Of a stretch of DNA of 64,000 nucleotides, positions 51,501-60,042 are shown piece after piece. The position numbers were made by a program, and so were the translations under genes. Location of the stretch: contig CAUJHS010000063.1 in assembly GCA_963204915.1 (NCBI GenBank), positions 28,530-92,529 of the forward strand, written 5' to 3'. The notes beneath the pieces are model-generated. The model saw only the letters and a program-made list of their open reading frames with translations. It made no database searches and had not been told where the DNA came from. Origin of the DNA: Planctomycetota bacterium. GTDB lineage: Bacteria > Planctomycetota > Planctomycetia > Pirellulales > Pirellulaceae. How positions within the stretch are numbered: position 1 is the first letter of the stretch; each line of letters starts with the position of its first letter.

Positions 51501-54276
51501 CAACGAACGCTTCGGATGGCAAGCGCAGGAAGGTCAGCAATTCGAAATCGTAGACTTGCGTCCCGGCGAAAAGCGCAAGGTGTTTGTCTTTCATCGCCAG
51601 AGAAACCTGGCGGGCGGCGGATTTGCGACGCACGGCATGAAAGAGACGCTAGAGATCAAGCTGCTTGCGGCGGGCAGCATCCGAGGCCGCCTGGTGGACG
51701 CCGCGGGCGAACCCATCGACGATGCCTCGCTCTTCGTGCAGTATGAAAAACTCAACTCCGACGACGACTCGGCCATTTGGGCGCCGCATCCGAAGCTGAG
51801 CGCCAATCCCACGACCATCCCCGTGGATCAAGAAGGCCGCTTTCACCTCGACGGGCTGATTCCCGGTTGGTCCTATCATGCGAACGCCTCGGCCCCGCGC
51901 AAGTATCAGGGAGAGATCATGGACATGTTCATCGGCCAGCCGTTTGAGAACGTGCAAGTGGAGCCGGGCGAAACTAAAGACCTGGGCGACTTGTTGGTCG
52001 GCGCTGACAAACCCAATGACGAGTTCGACGGCGAAGTAGACGACGAGCCAACCGCTTCCCCGGTAAATACCGACGCTGGCATTGACAAGCGGCTCGACCA
52101 GCCCGTCACACTGAAGGTCGTTGAGCGGCCGCTGATCCTCGTGCTCGACGAATTGGAGAAGTCACACAAAACGCCCGTCACCATCGACCTCAAGCGGGTG
52201 CATGCCCAAGGCGTTTCGGAGCAGGCGCGGATCTCGGTGGACGTGCAGAATCTGCCGCTGCGCGAAGTTTTCGGGCGCGTGCTGGCGGCCGCCGGATTGG
52301 ACTTTGAAGTCACGGAAAACGGAATTCTCGTTCCCGCACGGGCAGCCGGCGCCATTATCCGAGGCCAAGCGACCAGCGGCGGGCAACCCGTCGCTGGCGC
52401 CCACGTTGCCGCGATTGGCATGAAGGTGCAGCCCGCGCGCGGCGGCGACTTGAGTCCCCGCGGTGAAGTTCTGGCCGAGGGCGTGACCGACGAAAACGGC
52501 CAGTATGCACTGCGTCTGGCGGGCGTAACTTCCCAAACCCACGCCTACGCCAGCGTCATTGCCCGGAAAGACGGTGTCGCCCTTGCCTGGAAGCAGATCA
52601 ATCTCGCGGCGGACAAGATCGACGCGCCGCTGGAACTTCCCCAGGAGGAAACGATCCGTGGCAGGTTGATTGACCTGGAAGGACAGCCCGCCGCGGGCGT
52701 GCACATCTCCGTGCAAGGTGTGATGGCGCGAAACGAAAACATCAGCGCCGAGCAAGGCGTCGGGTATAACGGCGACAACGCTCCCGCCGCGTGGCTCCCG
52801 TCCGTCGTCTCCGACGAACAAGGGCGCTTCACCTTGCGCGGCGTTCCCGCCGGCCACGGGGTCTTTCTGGCGGTCGAAGGAACTGAGCAGTTCGCGCCGC
52901 AAAACATCGCGCTCAACACCGGCATGTCGGAAGAGCGCGGCGAGCGCGACGCGACGTACCGGCCCCTGGTCGAAAACGCGCCGCCGGGGGAAGAGGCGGT
53001 GCTGGCGCTCGCGCCCGCGCAGTGGTTCGAGGGGCTGGTGCGCTACGCCGACAGCGGCGAACCGGCGCCGCACGCGCGCATCACCCTGTGGGCCAGTCAA
53101 CAAGAGTTCGCCGGCTCGATGGTGTCGGTCGCCGGGCAGGCCGACGACAAGGGACGCTATCGCATCAATCCCCGGCCGGGAATTCGCTTCGGCCTGACCG
53201 CCTACCCGCCGGACGGCGTTCCCTATCTGGCTTATCAAACGCCGTTCTCGGAATCGATCCGCTGGAAGTCCGGCGAGCGGGTCAAGCAAGTGGATCTGAC
53301 CTTGCCGCGCGGCGTGCTGGTGCGCGGCCGGGTGGTGGAAGCGGGAACCGGGAAGCCGGTCGCCGGAGCCACCGTGCAATACGTACCCGAATCGTTCAAC
53401 AATCCTCATCACTCCGATACGATCCTCACCGGCTGGCAAGGCATTCAGCTTTCCGACCAAGAGGGAAACTTTTCGATTGCCGTTCTGCCCGGTCCCGGTC
53501 GCTTGCTGGCCAGCAGCTCGCAAGGCAGCTATGTGCGCCAGGAGATTGGCGAGCGGCAACTGGCGCAAGGCAAGCCGGGCGGCGCGCGGAACTACGCCCA
53601 TGCGATCGCCGAGCTGAATCCTAACGTGGGCGCCCCAGCGCTCGATGTGAAACTCGAACTCCAGCCCGGTGCGACCGTGAAGGGCCAGATCGTGGACGAG
53701 AAAGGCAACCTCGTCGAAGAAGCGCTCGTCGTTTCGCGGCTCAAGATCTGGGATAGTTCGCTCATCTGGCGCGGCCATACCACGCCCACCTTGGGCGGGC
53801 GATTCGAGCTTTCGGGCCTTGCGCCCAACGTGGAATACCCCGTCTATTTTCTGGACGCCAAGCGGCAGCTCGGCGCCACGGCGATCATTAAGTCTGGCGG
53901 CGGCGACCCGTCCGTCGTCTTGCGGCCGTGCGGACAAGCCAAACTGCGCGTGGTCGATCGCCAGGGTGAACCGGTGGCCGACCATGTCGCCAACGTGCAG
54001 ATGGTCGTCACGCCCGGCGCCTCCCGGTATGACGCCGCCGCCGTGTTACGCGGAGAGTTCGCAGCCGACGCGGACTTCGTCGCCAACATCGACCGGACGA
54101 ACTACGCCAATCTGATGAAGAGCGATGAGCAAGGCAACTTGACTCTGCCCGCACTGATTCCCGGCGCCACGTACCGAATTGCGGCCGACGGCGACGGCGG
54201 AATCGAAACCGTCAAGGAGTTCCAGGTCCAGGCCGGCGAAGTGAAGGACCTGGGGGATGTGACCGTTCAACCCTGA
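48508..54276 (+). CDS. giant BlaR1-like M56 metallopeptidase with STN and multiple CarboxypepD_reg-like domains
   Basis: A 1922-residue membrane sensor-protease. The N-terminal part has membrane helices (about residues 12-75 and 190-220), a zinc motif IHELAHLRRRD (HELAH at 294-298), AAEEVCDDYVV (about 331-341) as further ligand region, and a last helix (about 400-425) like BlaR1. In place of the BlaR1 penicillin-binding domain is a huge exported region: a TNGTNGT-type linker, then about ten beta-sandwich repeats beginning with GRV/GRLVD..GEP(V/I)..A (e.g. IRGRLVDINGQPVIGATVRI, VRGRVVEAGTGKPVAGATVQ). An STN-like segment sits near 1200-1270 (ERPLILVLDELEKSHKTPVT). It should sense an external ligand and trigger BlaI removal; the ligand is unknown. 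Confidence 0.85.
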   Translation: MNWLQTEMALLDAAVATVGFAFNWLLQSTLVIAAGLACAWLLHRRGSALQSAVYRTTLVAALVCPLATFLLALGGVSGWSVELPVAWTYEQVSGRPPGESSVPPQAMAVTPQQAFSPSANNDVPWETSPLAADTFPQAASWQDGGKPPSFSSAPPTAVGTNPLPVGVNPLRVSANSRPEPSSVTVPAETWLFEVRGFGLAAIAICLAWCAASTVLLLRLGCAWQRLDRLRRGAAPAEEATQQACRELATLVGVSPPPVLRSPYLASPCLAGLVRPAVLLPEADVSLPVRDVLIHELAHLRRRDCMWNLLRRVTEAVFFFQPLVWMLARRLETAAEEVCDDYVVQLGGDREGYARRLVDLAELSTLPVGAAGVAMVSLRSILAKRVVRIMDTRRSLSTRAGNLLLVLVMAGGLAGTMLVGLVGLGPQSSVAVAVAQVADDGLADETDGTNGTNGTDEKTSGADEEEANDAADGDQEAKSDEQLHGRVTGADGKAVAGAKLYWIRSRVHDLQPQPPILVATTGDDGVFRFTPPPSHVTENDPASWDYSDRIVVTARGHGFTVTWPGGIRDAMNAPGGLLRTLARVIGGQQGPAALPAAGEPIRGRLVDINGQPVIGATVRIRWFNDENAGRYDVQEAEARGVENAAWQARVNDLLNVIEPAQLRAALPSATTNAEGRFELRDLGPRRLVQLLIEGEGIESTEIVARNEPGEKIVLTSDRHERGGTQTVYPNEFLHAIGPSKPVEGRVLDLDTGEPIANAVVRAFMIHGDRLNSSREREQFATTTDAAGRYRITGLPIGAENRLVAFATGDVSYLPVGHAADTSAAGAATELDFRLKRGVWAEGRVFDSTTDKPFTGELIYYFFRNPELEAAIPGLRTAYLDGRYWTNANGEFRVPVPPTRGVLAFRYDGRAIDRDGIDRFARGFGADEIRGSEDFGGSKAFPTLPFYLTPGNYERVAEVPAAEGRNVVRVEMPLFASPPVTVRAVDPEGNGVTDFQVYGANERFGWQAQEGQQFEIVDLRPGEKRKVFVFHRQRNLAGGGFATHGMKETLEIKLLAAGSIRGRLVDAAGEPIDDASLFVQYEKLNSDDDSAIWAPHPKLSANPTTIPVDQEGRFHLDGLIPGWSYHANASAPRKYQGEIMDMFIGQPFENVQVEPGETKDLGDLLVGADKPNDEFDGEVDDEPTASPVNTDAGIDKRLDQPVTLKVVERPLILVLDELEKSHKTPVTIDLKRVHAQGVSEQARISVDVQNLPLREVFGRVLAAAGLDFEVTENGILVPARAAGAIIRGQATSGGQPVAGAHVAAIGMKVQPARGGDLSPRGEVLAEGVTDENGQYALRLAGVTSQTHAYASVIARKDGVALAWKQINLAADKIDAPLELPQEETIRGRLIDLEGQPAAGVHISVQGVMARNENISAEQGVGYNGDNAPAAWLPSVVSDEQGRFTLRGVPAGHGVFLAVEGTEQFAPQNIALNTGMSEERGERDATYRPLVENAPPGEEAVLALAPAQWFEGLVRYADSGEPAPHARITLWASQQEFAGSMVSVAGQADDKGRYRINPRPGIRFGLTAYPPDGVPYLAYQTPFSESIRWKSGERVKQVDLTLPRGVLVRGRVVEAGTGKPVAGATVQYVPESFNNPHHSDTILTGWQGIQLSDQEGNFSIAVLPGPGRLLASSSQGSYVRQEIGERQLAQGKPGGARNYAHAIAELNPNVGAPALDVKLELQPGATVKGQIVDEKGNLVEEALVVSRLKIWDSSLIWRGHTTPTLGGRFELSGLAPNVEYPVYFLDAKRQLGATAIIKSGGGDPSVVLRPCGQAKLRVVDRQGEPVADHVANVQMVVTPGASRYDAAAVLRGEFAADADFVANIDRTNYANLMKSDEQGNLTLPALIPGATYRIAADGDGGIETVKEFQVQAGEVKDLGDVTVQP

Positions 54277-54285
54277 GCGACGGTG

Positions 54286-55611
54286 ATGGATTCTTGGGAA
54301 CCTTGGCAACCATCGGCCGACGAGCCGTGGGACTTGCGGCGCGTGGTCCATCTGCATCGCCGCGCCGCCTTCGCCGCGACGTGGAAAGAGATCCGGCGCG
54401 ATCTGGACGACGGACCGCACGCCGCGATCGACCGGTTGTTGAAGGGCGACTCACGCGTGGAAGGCGTGCCGGACGACTTTGAGAAAATGGCGGGCGTCAT
54501 CGGCGATGCGGCGGTCGGATTGGGCAACGTGAACCGCCTCAAGGCCTGGTGGTTTTATCGGATGCTGTTCACGCCCGACCCGCTGGGCGAGCGGTTGACG
54601 TTGATGTGGCACAACCACTTCGCCACCAGCAACGTGAAAATCGAAGATGCCGCCCTCATGCGGCGGCAGAACGCCGTCTTGCGCACATGCGCGCGGGCGC
54701 CGTTCGGCGAAATGCTGCGGCGCATGGCCAAGGACCCGGCGCTGCTGCTGTGGCTCGACGCCGAGGTGAACCGCAAGGAGCATCCGAATGAAAACCTCGC
54801 CCGCGAGATCATGGAGTTGTTCACGCTAGGGGTGGGCAACTACACGGAAAACGACATTAAAGAAGTGGCCCGCGCGCTGACGGGCCACACGGTCAAGGAC
54901 GGCGAGTTTCGCCACGCCGCCCGCGATCACGACGACGGCGAGAAAACGATCTTCCAGCAAACGGGCCGGTGGAGCGGCGACGACGTCGTGCGCTTATTAT
55001 TGGAGCATCCCGCCACGGCCCGGCGTCTGGCGTTTCGCATTTGTGAGCAGTTCATGGGCGAAGGGAACGTGGATCAAGCTGCGCTCGACGAATTGGCCAA
55101 CGGCCTCCGCGCGCGGGAGCTGGACATCGGCTGGGCGGCGGCCACGGTGCTGCACAGCGCCGCGTTCTTTTCGGAGCGCAATCTGCGCAACCGTGTGCTC
55201 GCGCCGGTGGAGTACCTCGTCGGCGCGCTCTGCGCACTGGAAGTCTTCGACCCGCCTCCCAGCACGCTCTTACTGGCGGAACGCTCGGCGAACCTCGGGC
55301 AGGACCTTTTCTATCCGCCCAATGTGTTCGGCTGGCCCGGCGGCCGAGCGTGGCTGACCAGCCGGGCGATCATCGGCCGGACGAACTTTGCGACGGCGCT
55401 GGTCGCCGGTGCGCTGCATCATCCGTCTCATCCGTTCGACGCCGCGGCGCTGGCCGAGGGGCACGGCGCCAGCGAAGTTGCAGATCAAAGAACGTTCTTT
55501 TCCCAGTTGCTGCTCGGCCGCGCGAATCCGCCAGACGGTCTTTCGCACGACGACACGCTCGATCGGTACGTTGCCTCGTTACTTGCCTCGCCTGAGGCGC
55601 AACTCGCTTGA
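54286..55611 (+). CDS. DUF1800 family protein
   Basis: A 441-residue planctomycete-type DUF1800 protein, usually found next to DUF1501 genes; biochemical role unknown. Family blocks: HLHRRAAFAATWKEIRRDL, WWFYRMLFTPDPLGERLTLM, WHNHFATSNVKI, ENLAREIMELFTLGVGNYTE, EVARALTGHTV and FYPPNVFGWPGGRAWL. No signal peptide is visible. It starts 9 bases after the M56 gene; the preceding codon is an in-frame GTG, and the ATG at 54286 is preferred. The tight spacing indicates it is part of the blaI operon. Confidence 0.9.
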   Translation: MDSWEPWQPSADEPWDLRRVVHLHRRAAFAATWKEIRRDLDDGPHAAIDRLLKGDSRVEGVPDDFEKMAGVIGDAAVGLGNVNRLKAWWFYRMLFTPDPLGERLTLMWHNHFATSNVKIEDAALMRRQNAVLRTCARAPFGEMLRRMAKDPALLLWLDAEVNRKEHPNENLAREIMELFTLGVGNYTENDIKEVARALTGHTVKDGEFRHAARDHDDGEKTIFQQTGRWSGDDVVRLLLEHPATARRLAFRICEQFMGEGNVDQAALDELANGLRARELDIGWAAATVLHSAAFFSERNLRNRVLAPVEYLVGALCALEVFDPPPSTLLLAERSANLGQDLFYPPNVFGWPGGRAWLTSRAIIGRTNFATALVAGALHHPSHPFDAAALAEGHGASEVADQRTFFSQLLLGRANPPDGLSHDDTLDRYVASLLASPEAQLA

Positions 55612-55768
55612 TGCCGTTTGTTGAACAAATTAGGTACGCATGATGAGATCGTGGAGGACTTGTAGCGTGAAACCGCAAGCGGCGTCGCTTGCGGTTACGC
55701 GCTGCCATCCCTTTAGGCGCCATCGTAGAAGACCTGGTTAGTCGATCAAAACGCAAAAGGAGAATTCC

Positions 55769-56998
55769 ATGTTTCGCACGCGTTTCCACCGGCGCGAGTT
55801 CCTGACGCGTTCGTCACTGATCGCGCTGGCGCCGTCGGTGCCCGTCTTTCTCGCGCGTGCCGCTAGCGCTGCGGAGACTTCCTACGATGGCCGCATTCTG
55901 GTGGTGATCCAGCTCAGCGGCGGCAACGACGGCATCAACACCGTCGTCCCTTACACCGATGAAGGCTACGCCAAACACCGCGACAAGCTGCGTCTGCCGA
56001 CCGAGCAACTCATCAAGGTGAACGACCAGGTCGGGCTGCATCCTTCGCTGCGGCCGATGGCTGACCTGCTGGAAGACGGCCGGTTGGCGATCGTGCAGGG
56101 GGTCGGCTATCCGAATCCCAATCGCTCGCACGACGTGAGCATGGCCATCTGGCACACCGCGCGTATGGACCGCGACGAGCACAAAACTTTTGGCTGGCTT
56201 GGACGCGCGATGGACGAACGGCCCGTACCCGCCGACGGCGCCCCGCACGCGGTGTTGCTTGGCGATGACTCGCCGCCGGTGGCCCTTCGCGGCCGCCGCT
56301 CGACCTCCGTGGCACTGGCGAATCTGCAAGACCTGAAACTCGCTTCGCGCCCGACCCTTCCCGACCATCGTCTCGCAGCCGCGCCGGGCCAAGACCAGAA
56401 CCAGGACGATGACCTGGCGGCGTTTGCCCGTCGCGCCGCGCTGGACGCCTATGCGACGGCCGATTTGATTGAAAACGTGACGCAGAACGTGGCGAACGAC
56501 CGTTCCGCGTATCCCGCCACGCAGCTTGCCGAGCGATTGAAGTCGGTGGCGCAGCTCATCAAGGCCAACTTTGGAACGCCGGTGTATTACGCCATTCAGC
56601 CCGGCTACGACACGCACGCGGTTCAGCTTCCCACGCACGCGCGGCTGCTGCGGGAGCTAGCGGGAGCGCTGAAGGCGTTCCTGGACGACTTGCGAACCGC
56701 GCGGCTGGACGACCGCGTTCTTGTTCTCTGCTTCAGTGAATTCGGCCGGCGCGTCCAAGAAGACGCGTCGCTGGGCACCGACCACGGCACGGCCGGCCCC
56801 GTGTTTCTTGCCGGTCCACGCGTGGCCGCGGGCATGGTGGGACCGACGCCCAGCCTGATCGACCTGGAGGACGGCGACTTGAAGGCCGCGATCGACTTCC
56901 GACAGGTCTACGCCACCATCCTCCACCAGTGGTTAGGGATCACTTCGCCGGGCGTCCTGACTAACTCCTTCGAGTTGCTGCCGATCTTCAACGCGTAA
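55769..56998 (+). CDS. DUF1501 family protein, Tat-exported
   Basis: A 409-residue DUF1501 member, shorter and of a different subgroup from the one at 17791. Twin-arginine leader FHRREFLTRSSLIALAPSVP, then ILVVIQLSGGNDGINTVVPY, VQGVGYPNPNRSHDVSMAIW, YAIQPGYDTHAVQLPTHARL, VLCFSEFGRRVQEDASLGTD and HGTAGPVFLAGPRV. The DUF1800-DUF1501 gene pair is a common planctomycete arrangement. The 157-base gap from the DUF1800 gene has AAAGGAG before the ATG and no terminator, so it is probably still in the operon. Confidence 0.92.
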   Translation: MFRTRFHRREFLTRSSLIALAPSVPVFLARAASAAETSYDGRILVVIQLSGGNDGINTVVPYTDEGYAKHRDKLRLPTEQLIKVNDQVGLHPSLRPMADLLEDGRLAIVQGVGYPNPNRSHDVSMAIWHTARMDRDEHKTFGWLGRAMDERPVPADGAPHAVLLGDDSPPVALRGRRSTSVALANLQDLKLASRPTLPDHRLAAAPGQDQNQDDDLAAFARRAALDAYATADLIENVTQNVANDRSAYPATQLAERLKSVAQLIKANFGTPVYYAIQPGYDTHAVQLPTHARLLRELAGALKAFLDDLRTARLDDRVLVLCFSEFGRRVQEDASLGTDHGTAGPVFLAGPRVAAGMVGPTPSLIDLEDGDLKAAIDFRQVYATILHQWLGITSPGVLTNSFELLPIFNA

Positions 56999-57310
56999 CG
57001 ATGCATTGCCTCCGTTGCTGTACGACGTCACGAAAGGTCGCAGACAACGAGGGCCCCTAACTGCGGGTGGCCGCAAGGTTCGACTCTCACGGCACGGAGG
57101 TGTAGCATGGTGACGACAAGGTTCCAGCCCGACCCGAAGCGAGTACGATTGGCGGAATCGGGCGCGTGGGGTACCATGCGCGACGCGACAGCAACACCGC
57201 ATGGCCATCGTTCGCGGCGCAGCGATCGCGGTACTCGCGACAGACGGTTAAGAGCCGGACACGCGCCATTTGCCGCCGCGGACTATTCATGCGCGAGGAA
57301 AGCAGTATCG
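56999..57310. other. intergenic region before the 290-residue gene
   Basis: About 310 bases. It contains a small GC hairpin (TGCGG-GTGG-CCGCA near 57063) and a good GGAGGT at 57096-57101 before an ATG at 57107 that is in frame with the next gene. The encoded 68 residues are Arg-rich and look unselected. No terminator for the DUF1501 operon is evident. Confidence 0.4.
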
Positions 57311-58183
57311 ATGATGAAAGAACCTCAAATTGACGCATCCGGCAATGCGAGGGAGATCGATCTTCGGTCCGAAGCGGAGAACGAATTCCAATCGTTCGGC
57401 GGGTTGGAAGTCAACCTGGGAGACTTCACGCGCACGCAATGCCTGCTCAAAGCCCTGCGGTTGACGCTCAATCACCAAATTGTCGTTCAGGTCGAAGAGA
57501 TCGCCAGCGGCGTCAGTGAAGCCGGCAGAAAACTCAAACTGGGCGACGTGGAGCAGGCCAACTTCGATGTGGGACGGTTGTACGCGCTGTTCCATCAAAA
57601 GACCGCCCAGTGGGAGTCTCAGGCGCGAAATCTCGAACAGCAAATGCGCATGAAGGCGGCGAAGGATCCGCGATCGGTTTCCATCGACACGATGAACCGC
57701 ATGAAGTCCGAACAAGTCGCGGTGCGAAGTCGGATCCGCACAACCGAAGTCCAATTCCGCAGGCTGCACCAGGCCGTCGAGCAAACATTCACGAACTTCA
57801 AGCAACAACCGGCGACGCCTTCCGAGTCGCCCGCGGCTTCTTCCGAAGGTTTTTTGCCGACCTTCCAATCCGCCTCAGTCGCCGAGCGGCCGGAGATCGT
57901 GAAGACGTGGTTTGAGATCGAGTCGATTGTGCAAGCCAACCTCAGCCGGAACGCCGCAGGCGGTTACAAGATCAAATTCGATCCCACGCCGCCGCCGGGC
58001 TGCATGATGTTTCTGACGAGAGCGGGACAAGTCATTCGGTTAAAACAACTCGCGCAGGTCGTGCTGATGGAAGATCTGGAAACTGGCCAAGACCGCGAGA
58101 TGACCCTCAAAGACTTCGTGAAGCACGTGCAGCACGGCGCTTGGCTCCTCCGCTCCGCTTCCACACCTTGCCTCCCGGAATAA
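57311..58183 (+). CDS. uncharacterised cytoplasmic protein (290 aa)
   Basis: Not recognised. Residues about 20-170 are helical and charged (KLGDVEQANFDVGRLYALFH; SRIRTTEVQFRRLHQAVEQT), compatible with coiled coil. After a Ser/Pro/Ala linker (about 165-195) the C-terminal part is mixed (VKTWFEIESIVQANLSRNAA; FLTRAGQVIRLKQLAQVVLM). No signal peptide or membrane helix. I use the ATG at 57311 because GAGGAAAG lies just upstream; an in-frame ATG at 57107 with GGAGGT would add 68 Arg-rich residues and cannot be excluded. Confidence 0.6.
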   Translation: MMKEPQIDASGNAREIDLRSEAENEFQSFGGLEVNLGDFTRTQCLLKALRLTLNHQIVVQVEEIASGVSEAGRKLKLGDVEQANFDVGRLYALFHQKTAQWESQARNLEQQMRMKAAKDPRSVSIDTMNRMKSEQVAVRSRIRTTEVQFRRLHQAVEQTFTNFKQQPATPSESPAASSEGFLPTFQSASVAERPEIVKTWFEIESIVQANLSRNAAGGYKIKFDPTPPPGCMMFLTRAGQVIRLKQLAQVVLMEDLETGQDREMTLKDFVKHVQHGAWLLRSASTPCLPE

Positions 58184-58249
58184 ACTCCGCGCGTGAAGTG
58201 TATTAGATTACGACAACGTTCGCTTGATCGCCGAGATCATCAAGAAACG

Positions 58250-58618
58250 GTATACCGCCCTCGTGCTAGCCGCCGCTGCATGTCATGGTATGCCGCTTTG
58301 ATGACTTTCCTGAGCGCCGTGGCGCATGAACTTGCCGGCGCCTTCGAACAGGCCGTCGGGATCGGCCAACTCGGCGCCGAGAAAGACTTCGACGTTCAGG
58401 TGCGCTCGGAAGGCGTTCACGTAGGCGAAGGCGGCATCGCCGACGCACGAGGTCGGATGGCCGTCGTGCAGTAACTCGCGCACGTCGTCGCCGCAGTCGC
58501 GCATGACCTGAAACCAGCGCTGCGCGATCGCTCCCAAGTCGCCCGCGAGCTGTCGCATCCATACCTCGATCGCAGGATCGCGCTCGACCGCGCCAGGAAA
58601 CCGCAGAATTGGGCTCAT
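58250..58618 (-). pseudogene. frameshifted DUF1801-like paralogue
   Basis: A close relative of the gene at 60780-61175 (shared YVNAFRAHLNVEVFLGAEL and ELLHDGHPTSCVGDAAFAY). Compared with that gene it lacks 35 bases near 58320, which shifts the frame after MRH. The reading frame then ends at 58283 after 111 residues (MRHGAQESHQSGIP), and the old C-terminal HDMQRRLA survives out of frame. It may still be translated as a truncated protein. The family adopts a small DUF1801/YdhG-like fold of unknown activity. Confidence 0.65.
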
Positions 58619-58641
58619 TCTTCGACTTTTCAGCCCGAAAC

Positions 58642-58962
58642 TTAGAACGTTCCCTTCTCTTTCCGCCCGCAAAAGGCGCAATACAATTCCGGAGCGAACA
58701 CATGGTCGGTCCCCACGCTGTCCATACGCTCCTCGCGATAGTCGCACTCGAGGTTGAGGCATACGTGGGCGGAGTGGGAGTAGTAATATTCCGGCGAGGA
58801 GCAGTCGTCGTAGACGAAGGCGGAAACCACGGGCCCGCCGCACTGGGGACATGGGGATGCAATCTCCGCAACATCGACGTACTGATTTCCCGGTTTCCAC
58901 GCTTCCAAGCGACGGATCTTCGAGTTGAGCGCCGCTTGCACCGCAAGTTTTTCCGCAGTCAT
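58642..58962 (-). CDS. small zinc-ribbon protein (106 aa)
   Basis: Not assigned to a named family. Cys pairs are CPQCGG (about residues 38-43), CLNLEC (about 68-73) and CAFCGRK near the C-terminus (about 95-101), a multi-cysteine zinc-binding pattern. The N-terminal 30 residues form a charged helix (EKLAVQAALNSKIRRLEAW). No signal or membrane segment. It lies 23 bases upstream of the frameshifted DUF1801-like copy on the same strand. Confidence 0.7.
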   Translation of the reverse strand: MTAEKLAVQAALNSKIRRLEAWKPGNQYVDVAEIASPCPQCGGPVVSAFVYDDCSSPEYYYSHSAHVCLNLECDYREERMDSVGTDHVFAPELYCAFCGRKEKGTF

Positions 58963-59017
58963 GATAGGAAGTCCTTAGGCCTTGGGGGTAACACGACCGA
59001 AACGTTCTACCTTGGTT

Positions 59018-59209
59018 TTAATTTCGCCTGACGTTCGCGTTAACGCGGACGCAGTTCATAATGTTGCTTTCAGGTCGCCGTGCGGCCTGCGGGTCCGGCG
59101 TTTGCCGTTTCACATTGACGCCGACGGTGTGATAGTTCGGGAACAGATCCAGTTCTGCGGCCGATTTCGGCGGCGCGCCCAGTGCGATGATGAGTAAAAC
59201 ACTAAGCAT
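59018..59209 (-). CDS. short protein with N-terminal hydrophobic segment (63 aa)
   Basis: Not recognised. MLSVLLIIALGAPPKSA resembles a short signal peptide, followed by about 45 polar residues (LDLFPNYHTVGVNVKRQTPD). The ATG at 59209 has GAGGAA on the minus strand 7 bases upstream, which favours it over the upstream in-frame start at 59272. It is 62 bases downstream of the lipoprotein gene on the same strand and may be co-transcribed. Confidence 0.5.
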   Translation of the reverse strand: MLSVLLIIALGAPPKSAAELDLFPNYHTVGVNVKRQTPDPQAARRPESNIMNCVRVNANVRRN

Positions 59210-59271
59210 CGACGTTCCTCGGTCTTCGCGCCGTTCGTCCAAGTCTTTTAAGGGCAGGTAGCCATTGAGCA

Positions 59272-59859
59272 TTAACTTCGGAGCGACAACGACCCAAAGA
59301 AGGCTTCGCGAGCCGCCGCATCGGGTTGACCGTCTTGTCCCGCGAGATGGAAGGCGTAGAACCGGTTCCCCACGTTCAGCACACGAACCACGGTGGTTAT
59401 GTTTCCCGATTGGACTTCAAACTTCGCGGCTGGTTGCCCGACCCAGGTGATGTCGCGGCGCGCCGTGACGGTCCTCAGAGGGGCCAGGCCCGCGGTCCCG
59501 CCGCGCTCGTACATGGTCGCTCGAATCGCCGGAACTTCCGCCGGTTGTCGATCAAAGAAACTCAGGTAGACGCTGAGGCCGTTGCCGCTCCCCCGATAAA
59601 TCGTCGGCCCTGGCATCCCGCCAGGGAACGGCACATTTACCATCGAATCGCTGTGCGGAACAGCGGGCGTATCGATTGAGAAAGCGTTCGTTGGTTCGAC
59701 AAACTCGATCCAGCCGTCGGGCTTAGGCGGTCTTGCAACGGCGGTTACGGCCGGCGGATTGGAACTCTTGCGGACTCGAGTGTGGACTACCGGATCGGAA
59801 ACGGGTGGGGAACATCCGACCAAAGCAACCATTACGGCCAAGTATGTCCAACGCGCCAT
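59272..59859 (-). CDS. putative lipoprotein (195 aa)
   Basis: The N-terminus MARWTYLAVMVALVGCS has a lipobox (LVGC), so it is probably a membrane-anchored lipoprotein. The mature part is beta-rich: FVEPTNAFSIDTPAVPH, SVYLSFFDRQPAEVPAIRAT, WVGQPAAKFEVQSGNITTVV and NRFYAFHLAGQDGQPDAAAR. The layout recalls small periplasmic domains in which a signal strand pair is followed by a 'FYxfxxxG' strand and an 'A..FF.SL' end, but I do not assign a family. No function inferred. Confidence 0.65.
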   Translation of the reverse strand: MARWTYLAVMVALVGCSPPVSDPVVHTRVRKSSNPPAVTAVARPPKPDGWIEFVEPTNAFSIDTPAVPHSDSMVNVPFPGGMPGPTIYRGSGNGLSVYLSFFDRQPAEVPAIRATMYERGGTAGLAPLRTVTARRDITWVGQPAAKFEVQSGNITTVVRVLNVGNRFYAFHLAGQDGQPDAAAREAFFGSLSLRS

Positions 59860-60042
59860 CGCATTCTCCCTGGACTTCTCGATCTCTCGATCGCCTTAAG
59901 CGCCGATCGACACAAAGAGCGATCCGAAATTCGAAGCACGCAACTCAAAAAGGAATGCTCGAAACCAAGGAAGCCGTTGAGCCCTCCTTCGTTTCGAGCT
60001 GATGAATTCTTGCTTCGGATTTGCCAAGCGGCTTTCGCCATT

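Noticed and set aside
57060..57110. tRNA-like GGTTCGACT segment after the DUF1501 gene.
   Set aside because: The flanking bases do not form a T-arm stem and no matching acceptor strand is present.
57107..57310. GGAGGT plus ATG at 57107 as the start of the 290-residue gene.
   Set aside because: The added 68 residues are Arg-rich and look non-coding; the ATG at 57311 also has a good RBS. Kept only as an alternative.
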